Shown here piece by piece: positions 47,763 through 61,545 of a stretch of DNA of 64,000 nt. Each line of letters starts with the position of its first letter. Within the stretch, counting starts at the first letter, position 1. The notes under the pieces are model-generated. The model was not told where the DNA came from, did not search any database, and saw only the letters and a program-made list of their open reading frames with translations. Source of the DNA: Asterella californica (lineage: Eukaryota; Streptophyta; Marchantiopsida; Marchantiales; Aytoniaceae); the NCBI GenBank assembly GCA_036924285.1, contig JAYKYS010000019.1, positions 744,001 to 808,000 of the forward strand, read 5' to 3'. The translations under genes and the position numbers were made by a program.

Positions 47763-49099
47763 GAGGTCGGTCACTCTGCATGCAGAATGCAAAAAGCAGC
47801 AGCTAGCATGCAGCGCTGTCGACGATTAAGATGTAAATATTCTATGCTCTCAACATCGAGAGAAGATGACTCTTGACATTTGTACACTTTATGTATCGTA
47901 GATTCAATGAGGATAGTTGAAGATGTTTGATGCATATCTAACTTCTCGATTATCGAGAGCTCGTGATTTATGTCATGATCATCAAATCTACAGAGATATA
48001 GACAAATATAACAATGACAAATGCTACATATTATATAGTTTATAGTCTTCAACTCTTGATTATCAAGAGATAAAGAGACTACATGGATGGATTAGTAAGT
48101 AACTGATATAGTCCAGTTTACTATAAATGTTCAGGTAGTTAGTTAGTACCCGTACTAAATCAGTTATACAATAAATGTAGACGTACTAAACTTGTATGTA
48201 GTATTTAAGATGGTGGTCGAGCAGAATATGACTTTTATATTAATATATGATTGAATCTGTTATCCAATTATTGATTTGAAAGATGTTGTTAGAAAATTAG
48301 CTAATTATGGCCAAGTATGATGTTGTTGATGGACAATCATTTTGCCATTGACGCGTAACACAAAAAATTTCAACCATGGACATTGCATCATATCACATCA
48401 TATTAATTAATGACAATTTTAGACAAAAATCAATGTTGTTATATCGTGTACTCGGAACAGATTATCAGTAAAATCTGAACGTAAAATTACATTTTTACAT
48501 TAGAAGTAGAAGAAAAATATGAGAAAGATAGTATATCTTGTAAAAAGCTATTAAATTTCTGAACTAGCTTTCTCACGATGCTACGCGTTTTCTGTCATGA
48601 TAGTAGAGAACTAACGGGAAGGATGAGTTGACAGTATGTCTCAAGAAGTGATCGACTGATAACTTCAGGAAGGATAATTACACAAAGAAATACAAGCAGA
48701 AGTTATCGATCGATCACTTCTATAAGCGAAAAGAATACTGCCATCTCATCGTCACATCATCTTATCTTGAACATTTGACCACATCAATTTTATGACAAAT
48801 TAGTATTTGCCACATCAGCTTTTTGGTACCATCCTCATCAGTGAGTGCCACATCAGTATTCGATGCCATGTCAACCTTTGTCATGTCACCGATGTCTTTT
48901 GTCATCACACAAAATCTTTGAATCATCATAACTCTCTCCCTACAAGTCTGTTTGTAAAAAATCTCAAAAGAGAATCTTTGTTGTGACATTCGGTAAATAA
49001 TTTATTACAAAATTGTATTAGATTAAAATTAACAAATAAAACTAGAAAATTCACAACAAAAATTGTTCTCTATGTTAGATATAACGTTAGGTCGAAAAA

Positions 49100-52000
49100 A
49101 CTTCATGACAATATGTTAGATTAAGAGAAAAAGAGAAGAAAAACTTCAAGCGTAAGTAAGTGCGTGTAGAGGTCGAATCATGTCAAGTAAGAATGAAAGA
49201 CTGTTTGTGGCGCTTTCCCTCCATGGACGGACCAAGGTTTTAGGAACTGTTAGTCTCAAGTCAACTGTGAAAGAGTCAAACTGTATATCTCACTCACTCA
49301 CTGGTTTGTCAAAGTTGGAATATGGTCACCTTTTGTCTTTTCTCTCTCTCTCTCTATGTTCCTTCGTGGCTTTTGCTTTCAAGAATGGGCACATGCGAGG
49401 CAGGGGACGACCTCCCTTTCACATGTCACCAAAACAAATAGGTAAAAAGTAGAACAGAACAGAGCAGGAGGAGGACGGGACGAGGGGAGATTATTATTGT
49501 TTTCGGGATGAGGGTCGGTGCTTCTTCTATACACGTAGGTAGATTAGATTAGGTTAGGTTGCAGAGCATAAAGTCTAGAATGGTGACTACGTAGACAGTC
49601 TGATCAGAATCAGAATCTAGCTTCTGGCTAGCAGTATAATATTATACTGAAGTTGGAAACGTTCCTTCTCTTCCCTTCACTGAGAAGAGACTTGCTTGCT
49701 GCTGGAAGGATGGTGCTCGATAGAGAAAGATAAGGGAAAGAAGGATCAAGGGGTTTGAGACAAAAGGACAAGGGAACGAGAAGGTGCACGGAGGGGAGGT
49801 GGTGCCACGCATGCAGCGTGCCCCTCTCCTCCTCTCGGTAGAGATGGTGGTTGGGGTCAAATGTACAACTACGGTACTACTACCTACTGTAGTACTACTA
49901 CTAGTCGGAAGAAGAAGAGCCAGAACGGAACAAGACAAAGAGTATCGTACTGTTTGTTGTTTGTTTGTCTCTCGTATTCTACTATTCTTAATTTCTTATT
50001 TGTCTCGACTTCACAACTTTCTCCTTCCTGCAGATTCCATTTCCGCATCTTCTTGTCTTGTCTACACACTCGAGGAGAAGCCGCACTAGCTAGGGGTTCG
50101 ATTGTACAGTAGCAGCAGCTTCTGCGTGTAGGGGTCCATAGGTCCGGTAGCATAGCTACCTGCCTGCCTGCCTAACAACTACGCCGCCCATGCAAACGAA
50201 AGAGCAGAGAGAGATAGAGCGCGTGAGTGAGTGATGCTGTAGGCTCTCTCGATTCCTATCCGCCAGGGAATTGTTTATTTATCCTGTATGACGACTACGT
50301 ACCGTGAGACTTAGAAATGCGGCTAAGGTTTCTCGATCGCCTTCCTTTCCCAGATTCGAGCGAGAGAGAGAGAGAGCATGCGACGAGAGGAGAGGTCTTT
50401 GTGTGATTCTTGTGCAGCAGCAGCAGTTGATGAAAAGCTAGAGAGGGAAGGAAAGAAGAAAGCGACAGAGAGGGAGGGGACAGAGATACATACATATGCA
50501 ACGCCGCCAACAACAACAACAGGAACCAGGTGCAGCCGGCATGGGTTGGGATCTCTCTCTCTCTACTTTAGATACCAACACTCTCCACTTGAACGACGAC
50601 TACTGGCTCCGGGTTGGACTCCTTTTTTGTTCGGGGCCAGTTTGCGGGAGCACTCACTGGAGTGCTCTTTTCTCGAGTGCCACGCTCACTGGCAGGTGGG
50701 AAAGCGAGAGCGAGAGAGAAAAAGGAGGTTGGGCTGGAAAATTAGATGTCTGCTGGTTTCGAGAGAGATTTGACTAGAGCCCGTGTCACTGTATACCACG
50801 CAAGATCCACATCGCCTCCAACCGGCCAGTTCTTTTCTGCTTATACGCTAGACGACGACGAGGACGCAACGCTCATGACGGTGCTGACCTTTCCATCCGG
50901 CAGAAAGCTCCTCCCGTGTAGACAGGAAGACAAAACAAGTTTTAGCAGAAGAAGATAGATATTGTGGCCCCGCCAGACAGTCCAGAGTGCAGACCTGACC
51001 CTACCAAATCGTCATTCGGTTTTCCTCGGGAGAAAATGGTTCCGCAGCACATCATCCATGGCTCCCTTGCCGGCCCCCTGCCCTCGGGAAAAGGTGAATG
51101 AATGAAGCGCCGTGGGATACACAAGGGAAAAGGACAAGACGGCGGAAGGTAAGCCTGACAATGTGGAACTGAGCTAACAGAGCAGTTCTCCTCCAGCATA
51201 GATCTCTCCTCGTGTGGACCTTGCGACTGGTGATGGAACTTGTATCATTGAAGAGCTCAGGGCAGAGTTACCAGACACATGCAAGCGATTTTTATACTCT
51301 GTCGCTTGTATCTGTTGCTGGCTGGAAGAAGAAAAGTGCGTGTCGTTGCCTGTCTACGCTGTTCGAAATTCTTCACGTAAATGTGGACGGCACGGCACGA
51401 GCTGGATACAATACGGAAACAGAGCGCTGGATAACAGAAATCATCAGCGACGTTCGAGTGTAATGGCTGCGTACGGCATCCTGTCGATGCATTCGGGACG
51501 CAAGGACAGATTTCTCTCGTCTGTCAAGGCAGGCAGCCTGGCTGCAATGGTCCAAAGAATCGCTGTCGCTCTCATCGACAAAGATTCCGGGAGCACCATA
51601 CTAACGACGATGTCCTACGACAGTCCCGAGTCGAAACGCTAGTCGAGTGTAGATCCAACGGTGGCTAAGCGGCGCAAAAGTAAGATATGCAAGAAGGAGC
51701 GTTTCAACTCTTCGTATTAGGTTTCTCCGGGCCCTCCCTTTCGTCCTTTCAGCCACTCTGAACGAACAAGACCTCCTACCTTAGTATGATAGTGCATTCG
51801 CAAGACTGGGAACTTCGCCCAGATAGGTTTCACATTCACCCCGTCCTTCTTGTCCCATTAAGCGCTCTTTCGTTGTACTGTGCAGTACAGGCGGCATTTC
51901 AAGCTTCAAGGTTGGATCAAAACTAACGCATACTCCCCTTGCTCACTGCTCACCGTGCTGCTTATCTTCCATGTCTGCAAGGGCGTTAGACCGGCAGCAT

Positions 52001-53136
52001 GGCTGGCTGTGCTTCGGGATGAGTGGGGTAGACATCTGATGAACGCTAACCGGAAGGCGATATGCAAAAGCTCAACGCGGAATTCTATCATCTCCGAGAA
52101 GGGGGCCAAGAAGGACAGAGAGGAACCGCGAAGACTCCCGTCAACTCAACTCACTCCCTCACTCGGTGGCGTGGATGGTCGTGAGAGAAAAGGGGAAAGC
52201 AGAATTTCCTCTCGTATGATCGTGCCCGGCCCTCCTCTTCTTCTCCTTGATGTAAAAGGATTCATAATGCAAGGGGCAGAGAGTACTGGCGGGGCGGCCA
52301 AGCTTGCCCATGATGATTACAGGAGCGTCCACATTCTTCTTATCGGGCTGGACAACAATCATCATGGTTATGACTACTAGCACCGCAGATATCATGTGTC
52401 AACTCAGTCAGGAGGCGAGCGTGAAAGCCAGGGAGCACGTGTTGATACCAAACGACATTTGACATTCCAAAACTCATCCACAAGCTCGTACGATACGATC
52501 GTCCATCCAACCAACCACTAAAAACATAAAACACCAACAACAACGAGGACCGATGTGGAGTGCAGTGACTGATAGGTAAAATCCAGCCTCCAGCCTCCTG
52601 CATCTAACACATTGCTCTCACCCAAGTCTGAGTCATACGGAGAAGAAGATTTTTATGGTAGCGTTGCAATGGGGACATCGACAGTGTTAAAAAAGAGCCA
52701 CAGATAAGAATTTTTTAAGCTTCTGAAATCGCTAAGGTAAGCAAACCCCAGGAGACCACATGGAACTGAGGCGGTTGGAAACCTTCTTCAACTACTACTA
52801 GAGTACTAAAATGTAAGAAAAGTACGTCAGTACAACATATAGACTTAGTCGACCTGGCAACATTGATTGAATGGGCCCACCTTTCCCTTGTGAAGGGCAG
52901 GCTGGTAATGGCGTAAGGGCCTCTTGACCCACCATCTACTCCTAGTGCTGTCACTCGCAGCAGCTTTAGAACCAACAACACAAATGACATGGTACAAAGT
53001 GATTCTCTCTAAAAGTTCTTCACACTGATCATCCCTCTCCACCGTACTGAGGGTCCACTACAATGTTACACAGAATTCATTTTAATCTACACACGAAATT
53101 TCAGAAGGAAGTTACCGCGCGCGCGCTAGCTAAACT
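49100..53136. other. Intergenic region downstream of the invertase, no recognised gene
   Basis: GC content is higher than in the repeat blocks and CT/GA-rich tracts are frequent (49.3, 50.2, 50.37 and 50.7 kb). Several frames of 80-166 codons (for example 51214-51642, 51880-52380) overlap on both strands and carry no domain I know. They may be parts of an unannotated transcript, but the sequence alone does not support a protein. Confidence 0.4.
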
Positions 53137-55578
53137 CTAAAAGCGGTGCGGAGGCCACGATGCCGATCTCGTCAGGGAAGGCTTCATCTTCTTGTCCTCC
53201 TCCAGGCTGATCATTCCCAAATGCGACGGATCCTCCAACATCATTTTCGCCACCAGGTATCCGGCTATGGACCACGTCTGGTACTTCCTGGCTTGCTTCC
53301 CGATGTAGCGCCCCAGCTTTCCATCGTAGTACTCGGGCCAGCCGTCCTTCGCCAGCCTCTGTTCCACTAGGTCAATCGCTCGCCGAGCGATCTGCGGTCG
53401 GCCTGTCTTGATGCAGGCTGCTGTCAGCATCCAGAGCAGAACTGCACGCAGATGAGCAGAAAAAGAATCCACACCCTGGCGTAAGTAGCTGGAGAACATT
53501 TTGTGACTGACCTGACCTGACCTGACCTGAACTGCTCCTGCCCTGCCCTGCCCTAATAAGCCACCTCTGTTCGGACATGATCATCAAAACCCCCTCAAAA
53601 GCATTGACAGGTGAAGGTAATGCGTCAAAATTCTGAAAACCCAACCCTCAACCACACGCACCGAATGTGGAAAGTCAGGTACTTCTATTCTTCTACTGGA
53701 GTCAAAACGCAACACTACTGCAAGGAAAGGAACGGAAACTGAAAAACGCTGAAGCACTCTCCATGAACATCGGCATTAATGAAGTACCAGTGGCTTTCAC
53801 GTTGCGAGGTCAAGAATGGGGACCCTAAGCCACAGCTTCACATAACTCGGGGAATCCAATCATGCGCAGTCGTGGCAGCAGGCTTTTAGACATTGCGCCC
53901 CTGTACCTGGAACCCTAAAAGGTACAGCCTACGTGAATGAATTCATCCCCTACCCGTGGCCGATCGTTGTAACGAGAAAAGATATCTCGAGATGTCCAAC
54001 CGACCAACAAACAACGAGTTTGTGCCCCTACTGAGGCCTCTCGAACATTGAAATAAAGTTCGTGACCTCGTGATCTCCATACGGCCAATCCACCGGGAAT
54101 GTGCCAAACAGATCAATTCCGACAGAATTCCACGACAGAGTTCTTACCTGGCCAGGATCCACCGTTATGGTAGCTCCATCTTGTGTTCTTCGGGTCGCAT
54201 CCGGTAACAATTCGCCACTCATGACCTTCTAATGCCGGATACGACACTTTGAGGGGCATGTCCCCGACCAGTTCCTGCCATCTTTCCTCAAAAAGATCCA
54301 TGATAGCTGATGATTGTTCCGGGGTAGCCAAAGCTGACAGGATAGCGCAGCAATTGCCGATGGCAAACCAACGGAAATCCAGCCGGGCAGGACTCACGTT
54401 TCCGATAAAGTAGCCTCCCTTCATTGGCATGAAATCAAAAACCCAATCCGGGATGGATTCTGGTATAACGTTGAATTTATTTACAGCTGTATGGGAATAC
54501 TCCTCCGTTTTGAATCGGTAGATATTGTTGAGCTGTTCGTGGTCGAGCCAAAAGTACTCGCGCATGTGAAAGCTCAATGCTGTTAACCTCTTATCTATAC
54601 GTTCATGCAACTCTTTTCCTCCATTCTCAGGCTTCAGCAAAGTCCTGGCGCACCTAAGCGCCATAAAGAACAAAGACTGGATTTCTATGGGGTACCCGTA
54701 GATCCCCTGACACCAGACAATGCCAAAAAAACCAAACATTGCTGTCAGTGCGACTTCTAGATCAGTCTTCCAGGGACTCTCTAAACTCATCAGAGCGCAT
54801 GAGGCCAAGAAACACATCCCCTGTAAAGCTAGCTGCCCGAGAAGCCACAACCACGTTTGAATGACCTGATCTTTTACCTCGAATGACAACAGAAACGATG
54901 CATAATAATGAGGATCGTAGAGAAGACTTACCATTCTTCTATCGATCATTGCACATCCATCTGCGCAGAGCAGGGTCGGGAAGGTATCGAACCCGTCTGC
55001 AAGGCAAAGGTTAAGAATAAGCGTCATGCCCCGCTGGAAATCGGGCGTGTCCGCAAGGCTGTGATCTCCAGTAGATTTGGTGTAGGCTCGGAGCAGAATG
55101 ATCCACCAGAACCCTGAGTCGACGGGTGCAACTCTTCCAATGGCACTCTCTCCGAAATCTGCTATCATCGTGTCACTATTCCGCACCGGATCGTGCAGTA
55201 CCTTGAAGCTAGCGGGCATCACTCCTTCACCCAACGTGAAACAATCAATACGCTTCTCCCATGCCTGAAGACGGAGAGCTTTGTTCAAAAAGTTCCTGAC
55301 AATCTCGGGTTCCCCATTCATGAGAAACGCCAACCCGCTTGGAACGAAGTCCCTCACGAACACCTGCCAAATCAACCCACCCGCGTATCAGTCAGTATAC
55401 AGTCATGCCTACCTAAATCCAAATTTCTTGGTCAAAAACCACCAAGACAAATTAACCAGTCCCCAACCAGTCCGTGACAGACACAATTAAACCCCGATGT
55501 GGAAATTCAGCTCGCATAACTACTGCCGAAAAGAAAGTCCAAACTCGCCTTTCCCGGGAGACAAACGGTCTGCGTGTG

Positions 55579-55636
<58 letters not shown>

Positions 55637-56334
55637 AGAAGAAGAAGAAGAAGAAGAAGAAATCGACGTAAGTAAGTAACTCGACAATCACAGAAATGGT
55701 GAGTGCGAATGGTGAGTGCAATTCGGAAGAGGCAAACCAGACAAAGGTAGTTTGTCACAAGCCATCCTAGTTGGTAGAAGGAGGTCCCACCTACGAGATC
55801 CAAGTATGAACGAGTATTCCGCTGCAATAATTCAACATCACTAACAAGCCAGCTGCGGCGTACCTGATTGTAATTGAGGGAGTCTTCCGAAGGATCCATC
55901 GCTGCAATAGTTCCTACGGGCTTCCCACGGAAGTAGACTAGAGATCTTCTCAATGCATCCCACGCGTCGGCTATCATCGGATGCGGCTCAAAGGGATGTC
56001 TCGGTGTGTTCAGAGAGCCCCGGGGGGTACCGCGAGGAGTGTTGGTGGCCGATCGGGAAGAAGGTGTTACCATGCCATCCAAGCAGTCGGAGCTTTTCAC
56101 TGTCTCTAAAGTGTGCCGCATTCGAGGGGAGGAAAGTAACTCACTAAACGATCTCTCGTCAAGAGAGCGTTGTGTTTCAATTGTTGGATGAGCGGGGCGA
56201 GGCTTGACCTCCAGAAGCTTGGAAAAATCGAATCCATTGTCTGTAGCTGAGCGGTAGCCATCCACATTCCTCCCATGGGACTCATTTGCAGTTTCCATCG
56301 ACAGGGAGCTTACCGAGAGCATGTCTACAGGCAT
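53137..56334 (-). CDS. CINV: Cytosolic alkaline/neutral invertase (GH100)
   Basis: Four exons on the minus strand join in frame: 56334-55864, 55363-54932, 54706-54148 and 53441-53137, giving 588 aa, a normal length for cytosolic plant members. The enzyme hydrolyses sucrose to glucose and fructose at neutral pH in the cytosol. A low-complexity N-terminus with many Ser/Pro sites ([20 protein letters not shown]) precedes the family start [20 protein letters not shown]. Then come [88 protein letters not shown] and [20 protein letters not shown], ending in [20 protein letters not shown]. Acidic residues in VDSG and in the TEEYS or LEGHEW region are candidates for the catalytic pair. No transit peptide is visible. 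Intron 1 (500 bp) carries GA/GAA microsatellites. Confidence 0.96.
53505..53560. repeat. Pentanucleotide tandem repeat in invertase intron 3
   Basis: (TGACC)n, four units, followed by (TGCCC)n, three units. Intron 3 runs 54147-53442. Confidence 0.85.
55585..55662. repeat. Compound (GA)n-(GAA)n microsatellite in invertase intron 1
   Basis: About 48 bp of GA followed by GGGAGGGA and seven GAA units on the plus strand, so CT/TTC-rich in the transcript. It lies toward the 3' half of intron 1 and may act as a polypyrimidine-rich splice context. Confidence 0.92.
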
Positions 56335-58620
56335 CCGATGGACTCCAAACGCCTCCTCTTCTCTCCCTTTACGAGACTTTAAGAGCTTCCCCCGCCTTGG
56401 ACCACTGCGTTCCTCAACACCTTCCGTCTCGTCACCGATCTAACCCTAGACTTCTCAGGGTGCAGCGATGGTAAATAAAACAGTCGGTCAAACTTCCTTG
56501 AGACTGCATGCAACGACCCGGGCACCTCTCTCGTGTGCGGAGAACGTGGTCTGTCAGTGGGAGCCGCTGATAACGGAGGGTTTTGGAAACTTAAGCCTGT
56601 ATCAAATCAACTTCTCGTGTAATCGTGTGGGCTCTGATTTCCAAATATTTTTTTCCACAATTTTCTATCGAGCGTTTTGAGTGAGTAGCGTCGACTGGGC
56701 CCAGCACAAGTGGTCTTCGATGAAATAATTATCGATATGACGCGGGAGGGATCGAAGGCTCTGTCACACTCACTCACTCACTAATCCCCCGCGTGTCCGA
56801 GGTTCAATTAGCTCCCAACAACCTTCGAAACTCGGAGCAGACCGAGGGGATGTTCGTGCAGCAATCGCGGGCGGGTGGCGGGGGTCCAAGCCAGCCTCAC
56901 CGAGCCTGACGAACGTCACCCCGCACTGGTGAGAGGAGCAGAAACAGAGGCGACTGCGAAGATCTTATAAGACATCCACTGAAGATAGTAGGTAGTCTGG
57001 TGAACAGATGTGAGATGGTTCCCGACACAGACTTGGAACTACTGGACGGGCATTCACTGCGTCAAAACGACGAGCGACCTTTCCAACTATGTAGCAAACA
57101 ACAACGCCTGGGACCTTAACACTCTCACTAGGATCGAGGCAAGTCAAGTCCTCCCGCGCGAACGGGGCGGTGCCCAAAGATAGCAACCAGCGAACCCAAT
57201 GCTCCTTCTGAGCCCCAGGGGAGTGTATGTGTACTCGGTCCCAATTTGCCCCTCCCCTCACACTCTCTCTCTCTCGCCCCCTCTCACGCAGACGGCTGGG
57301 GAAGACGAGATGCGATGCCGGCGTGACGAAAAGCCCGTGGGATCGATCGAGCGAGGAAAAGCACACACTCGTGAGTGAGTGAGAAAGGCAGGCGGCTATT
57401 CAGTAGTTCTGTTCCGAGTCCGGTAGTAGCAGCAGTCCAGTCCTCACTGCTAGTAGCAGTAGTAGTAGCTGGCTGGAAAGAACCAACGAACGAACGAACG
57501 AGGTGAATGCTCGCGTGGTAAGTCTAATAACACCGCCCGGTGTGTAGATTGTCCCGACTGGTCGGCGGTCGTCGTCGTCGTAGGAGGAGGAGGAGGGAGA
57601 ACCGTGGCAGTGCGGTCGGACAAGTGGTAGTGAGGTAATGGTGGTGGTAAGTATCCGGCAGAGGCACTGCTTGCCTGGTATGGTGGCGGTGGTGGTGTCG
57701 GATGATAGGCCCAGCCCAGCCTTGCCTCCCTGCCCTGCCCTTCCCTTCCCTTCCCTTCCCAGTAGGAGGAGAGGGGCTCTAGAAGAAGTTCGCAAAAGAT
57801 CCCGGCCGACGGACGGGATGGGTGGGACGGGAAACAAGGGGACTCAAAGGAAGGTGAGAGATCCACTAGGCGCGTGCTGTTCCACCAGCACCAACGGTTG
57901 TCACAACAACGACAATAACGCGAGGCCCCGGACACACACAAATCGCACTGCCCCTTTCACAATCGAGCGAGCGACACAGCAGAGCAGAGCAGAGAAGAGA
58001 GACAGTGAGAGAGAAAGAGAGACGGAAGAAAAAAGCTCTCGAGGATCCTCTCAGTAGTAAAACTGAGTGGGAGAAAGAGAGAGTGAGAGAGAGAGAGAGA
58101 GAGCGACGGACTCACTCAGAAAGAAGATACGAAGAGAGGAGAGTGTGAGTGAGTGAGTATGATATGTGTGCTGGCAGTCCTGGCTCGAGCGGATGCAGAA
58201 GAGAGGACACGCAAGGGAATAGAAGAGCTTGTGAGAGGGGGAATATAAAGGGGAGCAGGCGGGTGCGTGCCAGCTAGATGCACGCCGTTGTACAGAGCAT
58301 GGGTAAGGTCGGTAGACGCGGATATGATGCGATTGATGGGAGAGAGGGTCTTCCTCTCTCGTGGTGGGCCCCGTCCCGTCCCCTCCCCCTCGAATGGGCG
58401 ATTCGAGCGAGAGAGAACGAGAAAGAGTGTATGTCCTAAACAAGCAAGGAAAGAAGTAAAAGATGAATGAAGAAGAAGAACCGCAACCCCCTCCACAAGA
58501 ATACCTCCCACGCTTACAAAGCACCACTTCAGAAAACTCGAAAAGATAAAAGTCAAGTAAAAAAGAGGATTCCGAAAGCTCATGCTACCAGGTTTCATCT
58601 CACCGATGCTCAATTAATTA
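56335..58620 (-). promoter_or_regulatory. Upstream region of the invertase gene, pyrimidine-rich
   Basis: Upstream of the invertase start, on its coding strand, long CT tracts lie at about 57260-57290 and 58068-58105, with further CT-rich runs to 58150. Such Y-patches are frequent in plant core promoters and leaders. Frames across 57.4-58.6 kb overlap on both strands, are low in complexity and are not credible genes. A 5' leader intron is possible but cannot be placed. Confidence 0.4.
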
Positions 58621-59537
58621 ATACACCACTGATCGTTATTTAAACTTTGTTCTTCTTCTCCTTCGATTCAGCTTCTCTTTTCTAGATTCGAGGTTTTCTC
58701 TTTTGACATCTGAGAGCATGTCAAAACGGGTCTCGACCTATGACTAGTACTACTGATTTAGGCTTCAGAGAAGAAGATCAAAGTTGAACAGTCGGACTTC
58801 AAAACTGATGATTGGGAGACCAAAACAAAGACTCGAAACTGTCAAGACTCTCAAGTTTAGAGGACTATTCACAGATGATTAATTTGGTTTTCTGGTACTC
58901 ACACTTTGCCAAACTAATGTGTGCGTGCAGGGTCTGAATATAATGGCTAAGCGTGCCGTCAAATGTCCTTAATTGCTTGGCTAAGTTACTAATACGGATG
59001 CAACGACAGGAACACAACTGAACTCGTGAAAGAAATAAACGAGGTTACTAGCCGTTCATGAACGAATCTGACGAACCGGGTCATTTCTGGACTCATGTCT
59101 CTAAAGCATGGCATTGCATGAAATAGCAACATTCGTGTTTTCTAATTCATTCATTCGCGTGCTTTATTCTGGTCGAGCTGCTCTCCGTTCACACTGACAG
59201 AGGTTTACATACGATGTTAGCTCATCCAGATCGAGTTGTGAATCAACGATAGAAGGTGCAAGCGATATCGTTGTTGGCACGCAATCTACTAGCGCATCCC
59301 TCTCATGAACATCCACGGAAGTTACAAACGTCAAGCAACAGTCTTGTGTAAGTGGTTCTTTGAATGTTTGTAGCACTGTTTAAATCTTTCAGCATCTGTC
59401 CATCTAGTATGTTCATTGTCTGTTCGTTTTATTAATTGCTCAGATTTGTCGCTGAACTCTCTAAATCTAGAGTATTGCACAAACAAGAATCTAAATCGTG
59501 AAGTCTTGCGATCATTATAAAAAATCAGCTTCTATTT
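58621..59537. other. AT-rich flank of the second MULE copy
   Basis: No gene. Probably the 5' non-coding part of the MULE at 59.5 kb and its insertion flank. The left terminus could not be recognised: the AAGCCCGCA end of the first element is not present. Confidence 0.35.
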
Positions 59538-61545
59538 TTGTATGTTTGGATAGTGTGGAGAGATCAAGATATCCGAACAGAGGTTGGTGGTGCGAGAATG
59601 GAACTGCAATGTTGCACGAGGTGCAACAAGAATATGTCATTAAGCAAATTCATCAGTCAACGATCTAGGAGTAAATCGCTTCATTCTCGCTTGTTCAAGA
59701 CTTGTAATTCTTGTTTTGCAAAACGGCACAAAGGTCCTCATGAGATAATTGAACTTGAAGATACAATTCATGTTGTCGACAGTGTAGAATGTGCCTTAAG
59801 TGGATTTTTCGATGTCATGATTGAAGTCTTTGAGTCTGAAAAAATAGATAATGTTGATGTGTGTTACTGTATCATTATCAGATGATGTGTTAAACGAGTC
59901 AAAGTTGAACTCACATAAAGTGCATGAGGAAAGAAAATGTATATTGAAAAAATAATGCAACAGAGATATTCTAATTTGATTAGAGACTGGTTGAAGCTAG
60001 ACATTGAGTGTGGTTCAAAGTATTACTGGTACTAGCAATACTATAGAACTTTTGTAGTTCATAAGAACTGGAATCTGTGTTCTAGTTCTCTAGCTTGCGT
60101 CTCACGTGATAATTTGAGTTTCAAAAAGACTCATGAGGATGATGTGAGTAGTAGTGCAGATCTTATTAGCTTCCGAAGACAATCAGCTAAAAGAAAAACA
60201 ATAAATAGATATCCTTGTGGAGGTTCAATCTTGATCACAGTGGATATAGATGCACGAAAAGAGATCCTTTTGTTTCATCACCTAGTATTGCACGATGGTC
60301 CTAGTTACAGAGATCATGCTATGCTCGAACCAGCGATCCAGTACTTGGAAAATGTAGTTAATTTCGACATTCGGAAGCTTTAACTATATAGAAGTCTTTG
60401 TCAAGAGAAGTTGATTGTTCCTTCACTAATAACTCGATCACAAATGAATTCCCACATAAACAATATACTAGCACGTACTTATGTGCGAGATGTCAATGAT
60501 CAATTACACAGTGCATGTTGTCTTCTTAAGGTGAAAAGTACTCAACTCAAGAGTTCAAAACTGTGATTTATGTGAACGAATAATCTTGTGCAATGTTTGC
60601 TTTTATTACACCCTTCTTTCAGTATGTTTCGAGTATGCTGATACAGTGGATGAGTGCAGAACTGAGTTTGGATTTAAAAAGCTTTTTTTCTCATAGATAA
60701 AGACCAAGGTCAAATCAATGCAATGCAGAAGGTCTTTCTTAAAGCCTAGGTCCAACTATGTCTTAGGCATGCACAAGCAGCGGTAGAAACTCGAATACTT
60801 ACTTTATAGAGAGGAGTAGGTCCTTACAATGCTGATGTCACTCACAATAGGTTCTCTTTCATAGATGTTGCATGAAAACTAGACAGTCAACATGTTACAT
60901 GTCATATCATACCTTGAAGCTTGAAGAAGGAGGTGATAGGTTGGTTCACTAAGCACTTCAATGTGCATTCTTTGATACTAGTAGGTTTGAACACTTACAT
61001 GATTGGTGATCACCTGGATGAGCTATGCGTTCGAGAGGTTTGCGAATGGTGTTATGCTAGAAGCTTTTTGCACTTTTGGACATACATCTAGAACGAGTGG
61101 TATGAGTCTTCAAAGTGGATCTTATTTGCACGTATTGCTAAACTATTTTTGTCTTTTTCTAGGACTACTAATATTATAGATACACTGATAAAAGTTAAAA
61201 TTAGACTACAAATATACATCAAACCGTCCTTGCTTAGATAGACTATGTGAGTTGCTTGTAGATACAATGATATCAGATTTGCAAATATCGTTGTGACAAA
61301 TGTAGAATGGTAGAGAATACACATCTTGGTGGAAGGACTTCTGTTGTCGATGGATAGAATGCTTGGAAGGTAAAGTGGATGAGGTCTCAACTCATAAATA
61401 TGAAATTAACGTCCAAAGGTGGGTGTGCAGTTGTCTTTCATTCTTGAATTACATGTATCTATGCTGCGAACATCTCGTGCAAGCTTATTACGCTAGAAAC
61501 AAAGCTTGGCCAGAGTTTTGTACTTCATATACACGTCATGACTAG
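59538..61545 (+). pseudogene. Second Mutator transposase of the same family, deleted and broken
   Basis: Colinear with the transposase at 27.8-30.3 kb. The N-terminal module keeps both Cys pairs (CCTRCNKNMSLSKFISQRSR ... KTCNSCFAKRH). A later frame reads RYPCGGSILITVDIDARKEI then LFHHLVLHD, and LYRSLCQEKLIVPSLITRSQ matches YRILCEKMFISPYITRAQ. After AFITPFFQYVSSM the sequence jumps to DKDQGQINAMQKVFL and QLCLRHAQAAVETRIL. The roughly 100 residues between the first and second catalytic Asp are missing, a clear internal deletion. Then come FLHFWTYI, ARIAKLFLSFSRTTNIIDTL, and an intact SWIM finger RWVCSCLSFLNYMYLCCEHL near 61420-61490. Many stops and frame changes show it is dead. Confidence 0.8.

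Larger units (their letters stand above)
43800..49100. other. Intergenic region dominated by degenerate repeats
   Basis: Holds the GCTGATGTGG and CCTCCGTGCAC repeat arrays, a (GA)n run and AT-rich DNA. No coding frame above about 115 codons; that one (47529-47876) runs through the GA microsatellite and is not credible. Confidence 0.5.

Noticed and set aside
47529..47876. 115-codon frame on the plus strand
   Set aside because: Its middle is the GA microsatellite read as Arg-Glu repeats.
50090..50112. GGGGTTCGATTGT, B-box-like sequence
   Set aside because: No A box or cloverleaf can be drawn upstream.
51880..52380. 166-codon open frame on the plus strand
   Set aside because: Opposite-strand frames overlap almost all of it and no motif is recognisable. 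Kept only as part of a gap description.
57400..58613. Several 130-165-codon frames on both strands
   Set aside because: They are made of CT/GA-rich low-complexity sequence (runs of Ser/Leu or Arg/Glu) in the invertase upstream region.
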